A stretch of 64,000 nt of DNA from Agrobacterium larrymoorei (GTDB lineage: Bacteria; Pseudomonadota; Alphaproteobacteria; Rhizobiales; Rhizobiaceae): contig NZ_JAAMFB010000010.1 in assembly GCF_013322225.1 (NCBI RefSeq), positions 1 through 64,000 on the forward strand. Reading direction: 5' to 3'. Below the pieces are notes generated by a model, which ran no database searches, had not been told where the DNA came from, and saw nothing but the letters and a program-made list of their open reading frames with translations. Positions 43,998 to 53,069 of this stretch are shown piece after piece. The first letter of the stretch is position 1, and every line of letters begins with the position of its first letter. Both the position numbers and the translations under genes were made by a program.

Positions 43998-44387
43998 ATG
44001 GCCCGTGTCACCGTAGAAGATTGCATTGATAAAGTAGACAACCGCTTCGAGCTGGTGCTTCTCGCGAGCCACCGCGCGCGTCAGATTTCACAAGGTTCTC
44101 AGATCACGATCGATCGCGATAACGACAAGAACCCGGTTGTCGCCCTGCGCGAAATCGCCGACGAGACGCTTTCGCCCGACGACCTGAAGGAAGATCTGAT
44201 CCACTCGCTGCAGAAGCATGTCGAGGTGGACGAGCCCGAGCCCGATCCGGTCACACTCGCGGCCACGGCAGGCGACGGTGAAGATGACGATGCGCCTGAA
44301 ACCGTTACTTTCGACCAGATGTCGGAAGAAGAGCTTCTTGCTGGCATCGAAGGCCTTGTGCCGCCGGAAAAGAACGACGATTATTGA
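43998..44387 (+). CDS. rpoZ: RNA polymerase omega subunit RpoZ
   Basis: This 129-residue omega subunit opens with [30 protein letters not shown], the conserved beta'-contacting region, and ends in a long acidic tail typical of alphaproteobacteria. AAAGGA precedes the ATG. Omega helps polymerase assembly and forms part of the ppGpp site 1. The next gene encodes the ppGpp synthetase/hydrolase, the usual linkage. Confidence 0.97.
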   Translation: MARVTVEDCIDKVDNRFELVLLASHRARQISQGSQITIDRDNDKNPVVALREIADETLSPDDLKEDLIHSLQKHVEVDEPEPDPVTLAATAGDGEDDDAPETVTFDQMSEEELLAGIEGLVPPEKNDDY

Positions 44388-44539
44388 TTTTACGGCGCGT
44401 TATGCCGGTTTCATCGCCGGTTACGCTCTTTAAATCTTTGTCGTCATAATCTGATCCTGGATTATGCAGCATTGTGCGCCAGTCCGGCGGGGTTTTTCCT
44501 CGCCAGTTGGCGCTCTTTCTTTTTCGGGGCATCCCATAC

Positions 44540-46774
44540 ATGATGCGACAATACGAACTCGTGGAGCGGGTTCAGAAATACAAGCCGGAAGCCAATGAGG
44601 CCTTGCTGAACAAGGCCTATGTTTATGCCATGCAAAAACATGGCCAGCAGAAACGGGCCAACGGCGACCCCTACATTTCCCATCCGCTGGAAGTGGCCGC
44701 CATTCTCACCGAAATGCACCTCGATGAATCGACCATCGCGGTGGCGCTTCTTCACGATACAATCGAAGATACGAGCGCAACGCGCGCCGAGATCGATGAG
44801 ATGTTCGGCGAAGATATCGGACGTCTGGTGGAAGGTCTCACCAAGCTCAAGAAGCTTGATCTCGTCACCAAGAAGGCAAAGCAGGCCGAGAACCTGCGCA
44901 AGCTGTTGCTTGCTATCTCGGATGACGTTCGCGTTCTGCTGGTGAAGCTCGCAGACCGCCTTCACAACATGCGGACCATGGAGCATATGCCTGCCGACAA
45001 GCGCAGCCGCATCTCCGAAGAAACCATGGAAATCTATGCGCCGCTGGCTGGTCGCATGGGTATGCAGGATATGCGCGACGAGCTGGAAGACCTCTCGTTC
45101 CGTTACCTCAATCCTGAAGCCTACGAGACCGTGACGAAGCGGCTTGCGGAACTCGATGAGCGCAACCAGGGCCTCGTCAAGAAGATCGAGGACGAGTTGC
45201 GCGAACTGCTGCTGGCGAGCGGCATCGAAGGTGCCATTGTCAAAGGGCGGCAGAAAAAGCCCTATTCCGTATTTCGCAAGATGCAGTCGAAGTCACTATC
45301 TTTCGAGCAGCTTTCGGACGTCTATGCGTTTCGAATTCTGGTTCAGGATATTCCGTCCTGTTACGGTGCGCTCGGCATCGTGCATACGCGTTGGCGCGTG
45401 GTGCCGGGTCGTTTCAAGGATTATATCTCGACGCCGAAGCAGAACGACTACCGCTCGATCCACACCACCATCGTCGGCCCGTCGCGCCAGCGTATCGAAC
45501 TGCAAATTCGCACCCGTCGCATGCACGAGATCGCGGAATTCGGCATCGCCGCGCATTCACTCTACAAGGATGGGGAGAACGGGGAGGGCGATCTGCTTTC
45601 GCCCGAATCCAACGCCTATTCCTGGCTGCGCCACACCATCGAGGCGCTGGCAGAAGGTGATAACCCGGAAGAGTTTCTGGAGCACACCAAGCTCGAACTG
45701 TTTCAGGATCAGGTCTTCTGCTTCACGCCGAAGGGCAAGCTTATCGCGCTGCCGCGTGGCGCGACGCCCATCGATTTCGCCTATGCGGTTCACACCAATA
45801 TTGGCGATACGACTGTAGGTGCAAAGATCAACGGTCGGATCATGCCGCTCGTGACCCGCCTGAATAACGGCGACGAAGTGGAAATCATCCGTTCCGGCGT
45901 GCAGGTTCCGCCTGCTGCCTGGGAAGAGGTCGTCGTCACGGGCAAGGCACGCTCCGCTATCCGCCGCGCGACGCGCATGGCCATCCGCAAGCAATATGCG
46001 GGCCTTGGTTACCGTATCCTGGAGCGCACCTTCGAGCGGGCAGGCAAGACCTTTTCGCGAGAAGCTTTGAAGCCGGTTCTGCATCGTCTGGCTCAAAAGG
46101 ACGTGGAGGATGCAATTGCCGCCGTGGGCCGTGGCGAGGTTTCCTCGCTTGATGTGCTGCGCGCCGTGTTCCCGGATTATCAGGATGAGCGCGTCACGGT
46201 AAAAATGACCGGCGATGATGGCTGGTTCAACATGCGCAGCGCGTCGGGCATGATCTTCAAGATTCCCGGAAAATCCCGCTCCGTTATGGAAGACGATGGT
46301 GCAGCGGAAATCATCGATGGTCCTGACCCCATGCCCATACGTGGCCTGTCAGATAACGTCGAAGTTCATTTCGGCATGACCGGCGCTGTGCCGGGAGATC
46401 GCATTGTCGGCATCATGGAAAAGGGTAAGGGCATCACCATCTACCCGATCCAGTCTCCGGCGCTGCAACGCTTCGATGACGAGCCCGAACGCTGGATCGA
46501 CGTGCGCTGGGATCTGGATGAGGCCAACAAGTCCCGCTTTATGGCGCGGCTGATGATCAACGCCTTAAACGAGCCGGGAACGCTCGCCTCGGTGGCCCAG
46601 TCGATTGCAACGCTGGACGTCAACATCCGCGGCCTGAACATGGTGCGCATCGGAACGGATTTCTCTGAGCTGTCTCTGGATGTCGAGGTTTGGGATTTGC
46701 GGCAGTTGAACCAGTTGCTGTCGCAGCTCAAGGAGCTGGATTGCGTTTCGACTGTCAAACGTGCCTTCGATTAA
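44540..46774 (+). CDS. rsh: Bifunctional (p)ppGpp synthetase/hydrolase (RelA/SpoT, Rsh)
   Basis: The 744 residues comprise an HD hydrolase domain (ISHPLEVAAILTEMHLDESTIAVALLHDTIEDT), the synthetase domain (KKPYSVFRKMQSKSLSFEQLSDVYAFRILVQD through RSIHTTIVGPSRQRIELQIRT), TGS (VFCFTPKGKLIALPRGATPIDFAYAVH) and a C-terminal ACT domain. It makes and degrades the alarmone as the single Rsh of most alphaproteobacteria. Start 44540 or the adjacent ATG 44543. An upstream frame to 44474 lacks homology. Confidence 0.97.
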   Translation: MMRQYELVERVQKYKPEANEALLNKAYVYAMQKHGQQKRANGDPYISHPLEVAAILTEMHLDESTIAVALLHDTIEDTSATRAEIDEMFGEDIGRLVEGLTKLKKLDLVTKKAKQAENLRKLLLAISDDVRVLLVKLADRLHNMRTMEHMPADKRSRISEETMEIYAPLAGRMGMQDMRDELEDLSFRYLNPEAYETVTKRLAELDERNQGLVKKIEDELRELLLASGIEGAIVKGRQKKPYSVFRKMQSKSLSFEQLSDVYAFRILVQDIPSCYGALGIVHTRWRVVPGRFKDYISTPKQNDYRSIHTTIVGPSRQRIELQIRTRRMHEIAEFGIAAHSLYKDGENGEGDLLSPESNAYSWLRHTIEALAEGDNPEEFLEHTKLELFQDQVFCFTPKGKLIALPRGATPIDFAYAVHTNIGDTTVGAKINGRIMPLVTRLNNGDEVEIIRSGVQVPPAAWEEVVVTGKARSAIRRATRMAIRKQYAGLGYRILERTFERAGKTFSREALKPVLHRLAQKDVEDAIAAVGRGEVSSLDVLRAVFPDYQDERVTVKMTGDDGWFNMRSASGMIFKIPGKSRSVMEDDGAAEIIDGPDPMPIRGLSDNVEVHFGMTGAVPGDRIVGIMEKGKGITIYPIQSPALQRFDDEPERWIDVRWDLDEANKSRFMARLMINALNEPGTLASVAQSIATLDVNIRGLNMVRIGTDFSELSLDVEVWDLRQLNQLLSQLKELDCVSTVKRAFD

Positions 46775-46803
46775 GGCAATTCATGGCTAAAGAGTGACCT
46801 TTG

Positions 46804-46845
46804 AGGCCGCTGTTATGCGCTGATTGCATGGCAGCGGCCTTGTCT
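46804..46845 (+). terminator. Terminator after rsh
   Basis: The nine-base arms aggccgctg (46804-46812) and cagcggcct (46832-46840) are followed by tgtcttgtcc, 30 bases after the rsh stop. The T-run is weak, but the stem is strong. Confidence 0.65.
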
Positions 46846-46965
46846 TGTCCGTAGTCATCCATCGGGATCACGACTATCTTCACTCCAGAAATCAAGAGCA
46901 ACACAGAGGCTCTCCGGCAACGAAGCCGTTGAAGATCTGGCCTCTCATCTGGAAAGGAAATGAAG

Positions 46966-47112
46966 ATGTTTGCACCGCTTCGTAAGATCGCCCGCGCTGT
47001 TCGTGGCAAGTCGGTTCAGGAACGTGAATTCGATTACCTCAGCGACTCCGTTTCGCGTGTTGACCTGGAATTCCGTCAGCGCGAAATCGACCGTGGCATG
47101 TTCCGCAAGTAA
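46966..47112 (+). CDS. Small DUF3563-like protein
   Basis: A 48-codon frame begins MFAPLRKIARAVRGKSVQEREFDYLSDSVSRVDLEFRQRE and ends RGMFRK. The KSVQEREFDYLSDSVSR-x-DLEFRQR pattern matches the small, highly charged DUF3563 proteins common in Rhizobiales. AAGGA is suitably spaced for the ATG at 46966; an ATG two codons earlier (46960) is only two bases from it. The function is unknown. It is well initiated and codon usage fits its neighbours. Confidence 0.75.
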   Translation: MFAPLRKIARAVRGKSVQEREFDYLSDSVSRVDLEFRQREIDRGMFRK

Positions 47113-47235
47113 TGCATAAATGCATAGCGGCCATGTTGCTATGCAGATGAGGCGGTTCGCAATCATTGCATCCCGGTGTGCAGGTTGGCGCTTTCGCCTC
47201 TTGGCGGAATGCGGGCGATGAAATAAGGTCTCAAG

Positions 47236-47814
47236 ATGCCGTTTCGTCGTCGTACACCTGCTACTTTTTCCGAAAGATTGCGCGCCGCTCTCTGGCCGCG
47301 CATGGGGTTACGCCGTTCGCTTCGTTATATGAAGCTGAAGCTCGTGCGGCTGTCTGCCTCGCCTTATTCCGTGGCGGCGGGAGTGGCGATTGGCGTGGCA
47401 GTCGCATGGACGCCCTTTCTAGGCATCCACATCATCATCGCCATGATTATCGGTTTCCTGCTGCGTGCCAATCTCGTGGCTGCCGCGCTCGGAACCACAT
47501 TTGCCAATCCTCTGACATTTCCTCTCATTTGGGCCTCCACCTGGGAGCTTGGTCACCTCATAATGGGGCGTAGCAGCGCGGGCGTCTCCCAGCACGTCGA
47601 TTTCGTTGCCATTTTCTCCCACATGAACTTTCTGCAGCTTTGGCAGCCTGTTCTGGAGCCCATGACGATCGGCTCGATCATTCCGGCGGCTGTGTCTGCT
47701 GTCGTGACCTATGCCGTGGTCTACACCGTCATTCGCGGCTTCAACCTGCGCAAACACGAGCAACTGGCCGCGCGAACGGCCCACCGCAATTCTCTCATGG
47801 GTACTGTTGAATGA
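47236..47814 (+). CDS. DUF2062-family membrane protein
   Basis: The 192 residues have three or four hydrophobic helices: [52 protein letters not shown], and [19 protein letters not shown]. These are the features of DUF2062, a family of small inner-membrane proteins often fused to or next to lipid-modifying enzymes. It overlaps the acpS start by four bases (ATGA), so it belongs to the acpS-lepB-rnc-era run. Confidence 0.88.
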   Translation: MPFRRRTPATFSERLRAALWPRMGLRRSLRYMKLKLVRLSASPYSVAAGVAIGVAVAWTPFLGIHIIIAMIIGFLLRANLVAAALGTTFANPLTFPLIWASTWELGHLIMGRSSAGVSQHVDFVAIFSHMNFLQLWQPVLEPMTIGSIIPAAVSAVVTYAVVYTVIRGFNLRKHEQLAARTAHRNSLMGTVE

Positions 47815-48215
47815 TCATAGGCATGGGGAGCGATCTGATCGATATCCGTCGTATCGAGACCTCCATTTCCCGTTTCGGAGAGCGTTTCACAAATCGCTGC
47901 TTTACCGATATAGAGAGAGCGAAGTCAGACCGACGCAAAAATCGTGCGGCCTCCTATGCCAAACGTTTTGCTGCGAAAGAGGCTTGTTCAAAGGCGCTGG
48001 GAACGGGTCTGGCGCAGGGCGTTTTCTGGAAAGACATGGGTGTCGTCAACCTGCCGAGCGGCAAGCCGACCATGGAGCTGACCAATGGCGCCGCCGAACG
48101 CTTGGCGGAGCTTCTGCCTGCGGATCACCGCGCCGTCATCCATCTGACGATTACCGACGAGTTTCCCTACGCGCAGGCTTTTGTGATCATCGAAGCGCTG
48201 CCCATAAGCAAATAA
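47811..48215 (+). CDS. acpS: Holo-[acyl-carrier-protein] synthase AcpS
   Basis: This 134-residue phosphopantetheinyl transferase converts apo-ACP to holo-ACP. Signatures are [23 protein letters not shown] and the metal/CoA motif [18 protein letters not shown]. It overlaps the DUF2062 stop. lepB follows after about 130 bases containing a repeat-like element. Confidence 0.96.
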   Translation: MIIGMGSDLIDIRRIETSISRFGERFTNRCFTDIERAKSDRRKNRAASYAKRFAAKEACSKALGTGLAQGVFWKDMGVVNLPSGKPTMELTNGAAERLAELLPADHRAVIHLTITDEFPYAQAFVIIEALPISK

Positions 48216-48271
48216 CGCGGAATTGCTACGGTTTAGCGCGGGTCAAGGCAATGGAAACGCTTTCCTTTGGA

Positions 48272-48326
48272 CCGGAAACGCTCTAAAGCATGACGCGAAA
48301 AACTGTGCAGCGGTTTTAAAAACGAT
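48272..48326. repeat. Possible dispersed rhizobial repeat between acpS and lepB
   Basis: The sequence from 48272 to 48326, with ccggaaacgctctaaagcat and the following gcgaaaaactgtgcagcggt, resembles short palindromic repeats seen frequently between genes in Rhizobiales genomes (a-GCATGACGCGAAAA-AGCGGTTTT). This identification rests on memory of the motif, not a search. Confidence 0.35.
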
Positions 48327-48348
48327 AAAGAACGAGCAGGCAGGTCAA

Positions 48349-49095
48349 GTGTCCGAAAAAGCTGAAAAGAAACAGAGCGCCCTTTGGGAAAACATCAAGG
48401 TCATCGTTCAGGCACTGCTGCTGGCGATGGTCATCCGCACCGTTCTTTTCCAGCCCTTCACCATCCCCTCCGGCTCGATGATGCCGACGCTGCTGGTTGG
48501 CGATTATCTGTTCGTGAACAAGTTTTCCTACGGCTATTCAAAGTATTCGCTGCCGTTCTCCCCGGACCTGTTCTCTGGTCGCATCCTGCAGTTCAGCGAG
48601 CCGAAGCGTGGCGACGTCGTGGTCTTCCGCCTGCCGCCTAATCCCGATGTTGATTACATCAAGCGCCTCGTCGGCTTACCCGGCGACCGTATTCAGGTGA
48701 TGAACGGCGTTCTGTTCATCAACGGTCAGCCCGTGCCGAAGCAGCCCGATGGCGTCTTTACGTCCGATTACCGCGCTGATCCCGGTGCCAATGTCCCGGT
48801 ATTCCGTGAAACCCTGGATAACGGCGTCTCCTACGATACGCTCGACCAGTCTCCGGATAGCCGTGGCGACAACACACGCGAATTCATCGTTCCCGAAGGC
48901 CATTACTTCATGATGGGCGATAACCGCGACAACTCTCTGGACAGCCGTTTCGACGTCGGCTTCGTTCCGGCTGAGAACCTGATCGGCCGCGCAAGCGTCA
49001 TCTTCTTCTCGCTCGGCAACGACACGCCATTCAGCCGTGTCTGGGAGTGGCCCGCCAACATGCGTTGGGACCGTCTGTTCAAGGTAGTCGAATGA
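48349..49095 (+). CDS. lepB: Signal peptidase I LepB
   Basis: This 248-residue membrane protease removes signal peptides from exported proteins. It has one N-terminal transmembrane helix, the catalytic serine in PSGSMMPTLLVGDY, the general-base lysine in DYIKRLVGLPGDR and the MMGDNRDNSLDSR box. The start is assigned to GTG at 48349 because homology starts near SEKAEKKQSAL; the frame is open upstream through non-homologous sequence. Its stop overlaps the rnc start (ATGA). Confidence 0.95.
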   Translation: MSEKAEKKQSALWENIKVIVQALLLAMVIRTVLFQPFTIPSGSMMPTLLVGDYLFVNKFSYGYSKYSLPFSPDLFSGRILQFSEPKRGDVVVFRLPPNPDVDYIKRLVGLPGDRIQVMNGVLFINGQPVPKQPDGVFTSDYRADPGANVPVFRETLDNGVSYDTLDQSPDSRGDNTREFIVPEGHYFMMGDNRDNSLDSRFDVGFVPAENLIGRASVIFFSLGNDTPFSRVWEWPANMRWDRLFKVVE

Positions 49096-49808
49096 CCAAG
49101 ACCAAGCCGCTCTCGACGGAGGAAATCTCCCGTCTGGAAGCGTTGATCGGATATGAATTCAAGGAAAAGGCCCGGCTTGACCGGGCCTTGACACATGCAA
49201 GTGCGCGCTCCGCAAAAGCAGGAAACTACGAACGCCTGGAGTTTCTGGGCGACCGCGTGCTCGGCCTCTGCGTCGCGGAACTCTTGTTTTCCACCTTCCG
49301 CACCGCGACCGAAGGCGAGCTTTCCGTTCGTCTGAACCAGCTCGTCAGCGCCGATTCCTGCGCGGCGATTGCCGACGAGATGGGCCTGCATCTCTTCATC
49401 CGCACTGGTGCCGATGTGAAGAAGCTGACCGGCAAGGCGATGCTGAACGTGCGCGCCGATGTGGTTGAAAGCCTGATTGCGACCATTTACCTCGACGGCG
49501 GGCTGGAGGCAGCGCGCGGCTTTATCCTCAAGTTCTGGCAGAAGCGTGCGGTCAGCGAGGATGCAGGCAGACGCGATGCCAAAACGGAATTGCAGGAGTG
49601 GGCGCATGCGAAGTTCGCCGCCACCCCCAATTACCGGGTTGACGACCGCTCTGGACCGGATCACGATCCCCGCTTTACTGTGACTGTCGAAATACCCGGC
49701 GTAGCGCCGGAAACGGGCGTGGATCGCTCGAAGCGCGCCGCCGAGCAGGTCGCGGCGACAAAACTATTGGAACGCGAAGGCGTCTGGCAGAAACCTGCCG
49801 CAAACTGA
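49092..49808 (+). CDS. rnc: Ribonuclease III
   Basis: This 238-residue double-strand-specific RNase matures rRNA and regulates mRNAs. The catalytic signature NYERLEFLGDRVL, the second acidic helix DVVESLIATIYLDGG and a C-terminal dsRNA-binding domain (TELQEWAHAKF...SKRAAEQVAATKLL) are all present. Its start overlaps the lepB stop by four bases. Era follows after ten bases, the common lepB-rnc-era operon. Confidence 0.97.
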   Translation: MTKTKPLSTEEISRLEALIGYEFKEKARLDRALTHASARSAKAGNYERLEFLGDRVLGLCVAELLFSTFRTATEGELSVRLNQLVSADSCAAIADEMGLHLFIRTGADVKKLTGKAMLNVRADVVESLIATIYLDGGLEAARGFILKFWQKRAVSEDAGRRDAKTELQEWAHAKFAATPNYRVDDRSGPDHDPRFTVTVEIPGVAPETGVDRSKRAAEQVAATKLLEREGVWQKPAAN

Positions 49809-49818
49809 TTGGATACTC

Positions 49819-50778
49819 ATGACCGAGAATGAATTTAACGCCGAGCAGGGCGAAGGCACCGATAATGAGGCTGTCGCAACCGGTCCGACCCGTTCCGGTT
49901 TCGTGGCCCTGATCGGCCCGACCAATGCCGGCAAGTCCACGCTGGTCAACCGGTTGGTGGGCGCGAAGGTTTCCATCGTCAGCCACAAGGTGCAGACGAC
50001 GCGCGCCGTTATGCGCGGTATCGCTATCCATAACAACGCGCAGATCGTGTTCATGGACACACCCGGCATCTTCAAGCCGCGTCGGAAGCTGGATCGTGCC
50101 ATGGTGACGTCTGCCTGGGGTGGTGCCAAGGATGCGGACGTCATCCTGCTTCTCATCGATAGCGAACGCGGTCTGAAGGGCGATGCGCAAACAATTCTGG
50201 AAGGACTGAAAGACGTTCGTCAGAAGAAAATCCTCTGCCTCAACAAGATCGATCAGGTAAAGCGCGAAGACCTTTTGAAGCTTGCTGCCGCAGCGAACGA
50301 AATCGTGCCCTTCGACCGCACGTTCATGATCTCCGCGACCAATGGTTCCGGTTGCGACGACCTGATGGATTTTCTGGCAGCCGAGCTTCAAGAGGGGCCT
50401 TGGTATTATCCGGAAGACCAGATTTCCGATCTGCCGATGCGCCAGCTCGCCGCAGAAATCACCCGCGAAAAGCTTTTTCTGCGTCTACACCAGGAACTCC
50501 CCTACGCCTCGCACGTCGAGACCGAGAAGTGGGAAGAGCGCAAGGATGGCTCTGTTCGCATCGAGCAGGTGATCTACGTGGAGCGTGACAGCCAAAAGAA
50601 GATCGCGCTCGGCAAGGGCGGCGAAGCCATAAAGGCCATCTCATCGGCCTCCCGCAAAGAGCTTTCCGAAATTCTGGAACAGCCCGTGCATCTTTTCCTT
50701 TTCGTCAAGGTTAGGGAAAACTGGGGCAATGACCCCGAGCGATTCCGCGAGATGGGCCTCGAATTCCCAAGGTCCTGA
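49819..50778 (+). CDS. era: GTPase Era
   Basis: This 319-residue GTPase acts in 16S rRNA maturation and 30S assembly. The GTPase motifs are GPTNAGKST (G1), DTPG (G3) and NKID (G4). A C-terminal KH domain includes IALGKGGEAIKAISSASRKEL. The N-terminus is extended by an acidic stretch of about 25 residues compared with Escherichia coli Era. It is the last gene of the lepB operon; a hairpin follows. Confidence 0.97.
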   Translation: MTENEFNAEQGEGTDNEAVATGPTRSGFVALIGPTNAGKSTLVNRLVGAKVSIVSHKVQTTRAVMRGIAIHNNAQIVFMDTPGIFKPRRKLDRAMVTSAWGGAKDADVILLLIDSERGLKGDAQTILEGLKDVRQKKILCLNKIDQVKREDLLKLAAAANEIVPFDRTFMISATNGSGCDDLMDFLAAELQEGPWYYPEDQISDLPMRQLAAEITREKLFLRLHQELPYASHVETEKWEERKDGSVRIEQVIYVERDSQKKIALGKGGEAIKAISSASRKELSEILEQPVHLFLFVKVRENWGNDPERFREMGLEFPRS

Positions 50779-50796
50779 TAAAATTTGAGCTTTGCG

Positions 50797-50818
50797 AAAA
50801 TCGATTTCGATTTTCGTG
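50797..50818 (+). terminator. Hairpin after era
   Basis: The ten-base arms cgaaaatcga (50797-50806) and tcgattttcg (50809-50818) pair perfectly. The core cgatttcgatttt recurs before the FkbM gene (about 40575-40595), so it may be part of a small dispersed motif rather than only a terminator. Confidence 0.5.
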
Positions 50819-50896
50819 CCGCTTTACAGGGAACTGAAAGCCTCGTGATCCAGTTGTTACGGGCAATATTACTATTGCACGTATATATGGATTTTC

Positions 50897-51649
50897 ATGT
50901 CTCCAAAAAGGCCAAGCGGTATTTCCACAACCCCGTGCGAGCAGTGTCCGTTGCGGGGCCTTCCTCATTTTCGGGATTTCTCTCCACCTGAACTCAATTT
51001 CGTCTCGCACTTCAAAACCGGAGAACTCTCCGTAGAAAGCGGCGCGATCGTCTTGATGGAGGGTTCCCACAGCGCGCATCTTTACACGGTTCTTGAGGGC
51101 TGGGGGTTTCGCTACAAGACGCTTGAAGACGGGCGTCGGCAAATCCTCAACTATATAATGCCAGGAGACCTGATCGGATTGCAGGGCACGATAATGGGTG
51201 AGATGCAGCATTCGGTGGAAGCGCTGTCGCCCGTAACGCTCTGTGTTTTCGAGCGGGGTCGGCTTAACACGCTGTTCATCGATCACCCGTCACTTGCCTA
51301 TGATCTCACCTGGATCGCTGCCAGCGAAGAGCGTATGCTGGACAGCCACCTCCTCAGCGTAGGGAGAAGAACCGCGCTGGAGCGCGCCGCCTATCTGCTG
51401 GCCTTTCTCCACGACAAGGCAAGCAGGGTGGGCCTTCTGGACGGCAATGCGGTCATCCCCGTTACGCAGCAACATGTGGCCGATACGCTTGGTTTATCCA
51501 TCGTTCACACCAACAAAACGCTGCGGAAACTGGCGGAGCGAAACTTCATCCGCTGGATCGATAAGGGTTGCATGGTTTTGGATGAGGATGGACTTGCCGA
51601 CGTGGCAGGCTGGGATCGGGAACCACGCAAAGGTCGGCCGTTTATCTGA
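50897..51649 (+). CDS. Crp/Fnr-family transcriptional regulator
   Basis: The 250 residues have an N-terminal PCEQCPLRGLPHFRDFS element (Cys-x2-Cys), a cNMP-like sensory beta-roll (VLMEGSHSAHLYTVLEGWGFRYKTLEDGRRQI...PGDLIGLQG), a dimer helix and a C-terminal helix-turn-helix (VTQQHVADTLGLSIVHTNKTLRKLAER). Only two N-terminal cysteines are evident besides others later, so it is not a clear oxygen-sensing Fnr with four cluster cysteines. The ligand is unknown. A single-domain response regulator starts 200 bases downstream. Confidence 0.9.
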   Translation: MSPKRPSGISTTPCEQCPLRGLPHFRDFSPPELNFVSHFKTGELSVESGAIVLMEGSHSAHLYTVLEGWGFRYKTLEDGRRQILNYIMPGDLIGLQGTIMGEMQHSVEALSPVTLCVFERGRLNTLFIDHPSLAYDLTWIAASEERMLDSHLLSVGRRTALERAAYLLAFLHDKASRVGLLDGNAVIPVTQQHVADTLGLSIVHTNKTLRKLAERNFIRWIDKGCMVLDEDGLADVAGWDREPRKGRPFI

Positions 51650-51851
51650 TGATTGGCCAGTTCGGATCTTAGGCTCCGCCGTCGCCCTGCGGTGGACAAA
51701 ATTCCGCACTGTTCGATTTCGTACACAAATGTTCCTATGTCTTTTTTAAATGACATTGCTAAATCAATCTGCGATGTCAGGAATTCGAACCATGTATTTC
51801 CATGGTAAGCGGTGCCTTATGGCGCACGCTGCATCCGGAGAAGAAAAAGAC

Positions 51852-52205
51852 ATGATGCCTCAACGGGTTCTCATCGTGGAGGACGAATATCTGGTTGCGA
51901 TGGATGTAGAAACGTCCCTTCAGTCGATGGGCGTTCATACTATAGATATTGCAACAACGCTGTCTCAGGCCAAGGAAGCGCTTCTACGTGCGCGCCCGGA
52001 TTGCGTCCTTCTTGATGTAAGTTTGTCCGACGGAACGAGCTATGAGCTTGCACGCCATCTCAAGGACTACTCTATTCCGTTCGGCTTTGTCAGCGGTTAC
52101 GGGGATACCAGCGGTTTTCCCGCTGACTTTGCCGATGCGCCACTGCTCGACAAGCCTTTTGGCGAGCCGGAGCTAAAGGCTTTCGTCACGGGTCTGATGG
52201 CGTAA
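51852..52205 (+). CDS. Single-domain response regulator receiver
   Basis: This receiver domain of about 117 residues has no output domain: VLIVEDEYLVAMDVETSL (acidic pair), phosphoacceptor aspartate in DCVLLDVSLSDGTSYEL, a switch serine in FGFVSGYGDTSG and the lysine in LLDKPFGEPEL. It resembles the CheY-like receivers that act with HWE/HK or FixL-type kinases or feed into the general stress response. No kinase is adjacent. The start is uncertain; an upstream frame to 51750 would add about 34 residues. Confidence 0.85.
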   Translation: MMPQRVLIVEDEYLVAMDVETSLQSMGVHTIDIATTLSQAKEALLRARPDCVLLDVSLSDGTSYELARHLKDYSIPFGFVSGYGDTSGFPADFADAPLLDKPFGEPELKAFVTGLMA

Positions 52206-52298
52206 GCATTGGACGCCGGGCGTCCGTTTCGGATATATTCGTTTTAAGCGATGCGCGGTGATTTTTGACGCCGCGCGTAACCTTTGGCGAAGACATTC

Positions 52299-53063
52299 AT
52301 GCAATGGCAGGATGAAGCAATTGTTCTTGGCGTGAAGCGCCACGGTGAGACGAGTGTGATCGTCGAGGTGATGACGCGCGTGCGTGGCCGCCATTTGGGT
52401 ATGGTGCGCGGTGGACGCTCTCGTACGATGCAGCCGGTGCTTCAGGCTGGAAACAAGGTCGATGTCGTCTGGCGCGCACGCCTTGACGACCATCTTGGTG
52501 AATACCGGATCGAGCCGCTGCAACTGCGCGCCGCTCAACTGATGGAAACCGCCACTGCGGTCTACGGCGTACAGGCCATGGGCGCTTTGCTGCGCCTTCT
52601 GCCGGAGCGTGATCCCCACCCGCATCTTTTTCAGGCGCTGGATGTCATTCTCGATAATCTTTCCGATCCGGCAGATGCGGGCGAACTGTTCGTGCGCTTC
52701 GAACTCGCCGTGCTGAACGATCTCGGCTTCGGCCTCGACCTCACGGAATGCGCGGCGACCGGTATCCGTAGCGATTTGATTTATGTATCGCCGAAAACGG
52801 GGAGGGCAGTGTGCCGCGCAGCGGGCGCTCCCTATGCAAACCGGATGCTGGCGTTACCACGGTTTTTGAGCGAAGAACGCCCACCAGCCGCCGATTGTCA
52901 GAGCCTATCCGCCGCCTTCCGGCTGACGAATCATTTTCTCAACAGACACGTCTATGAGCCCAGAGGGATTGAGGAAAATGCCGCTCGCGACGGTTTCGTG
53001 CAGGCGGCATTAAAGGCTCTTGAAAAGAAGCTGGATGCGGCTTCGCTGGATAAAGCGGGTTAA
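52299..53063 (+). CDS. recO: DNA repair protein RecO
   Basis: This 254-residue protein mediates RecA loading on SSB-coated DNA in the RecFOR pathway. It has an OB-fold N-terminus ([39 protein letters not shown]) and a helical C-terminal domain with [22 protein letters not shown]. In place of a full zinc site only a few cysteines ([16 protein letters not shown]) are present. The ATG at 52299 matches family N-termini. It is part of the conserved era-recO neighbourhood. Confidence 0.95.
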   Translation: MQWQDEAIVLGVKRHGETSVIVEVMTRVRGRHLGMVRGGRSRTMQPVLQAGNKVDVVWRARLDDHLGEYRIEPLQLRAAQLMETATAVYGVQAMGALLRLLPERDPHPHLFQALDVILDNLSDPADAGELFVRFELAVLNDLGFGLDLTECAATGIRSDLIYVSPKTGRAVCRAAGAPYANRMLALPRFLSEERPPAADCQSLSAAFRLTNHFLNRHVYEPRGIEENAARDGFVQAALKALEKKLDAASLDKAG

Positions 53064-53069
53064 ATCAGC

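Noticed and set aside
51740-51790. Fnr box (TTGAT-N4-ATCAA) between the Crp/Fnr gene and the receiver gene
   Set aside because: The candidate ttgctaaatcaa has the wrong spacing and a mismatched left half.
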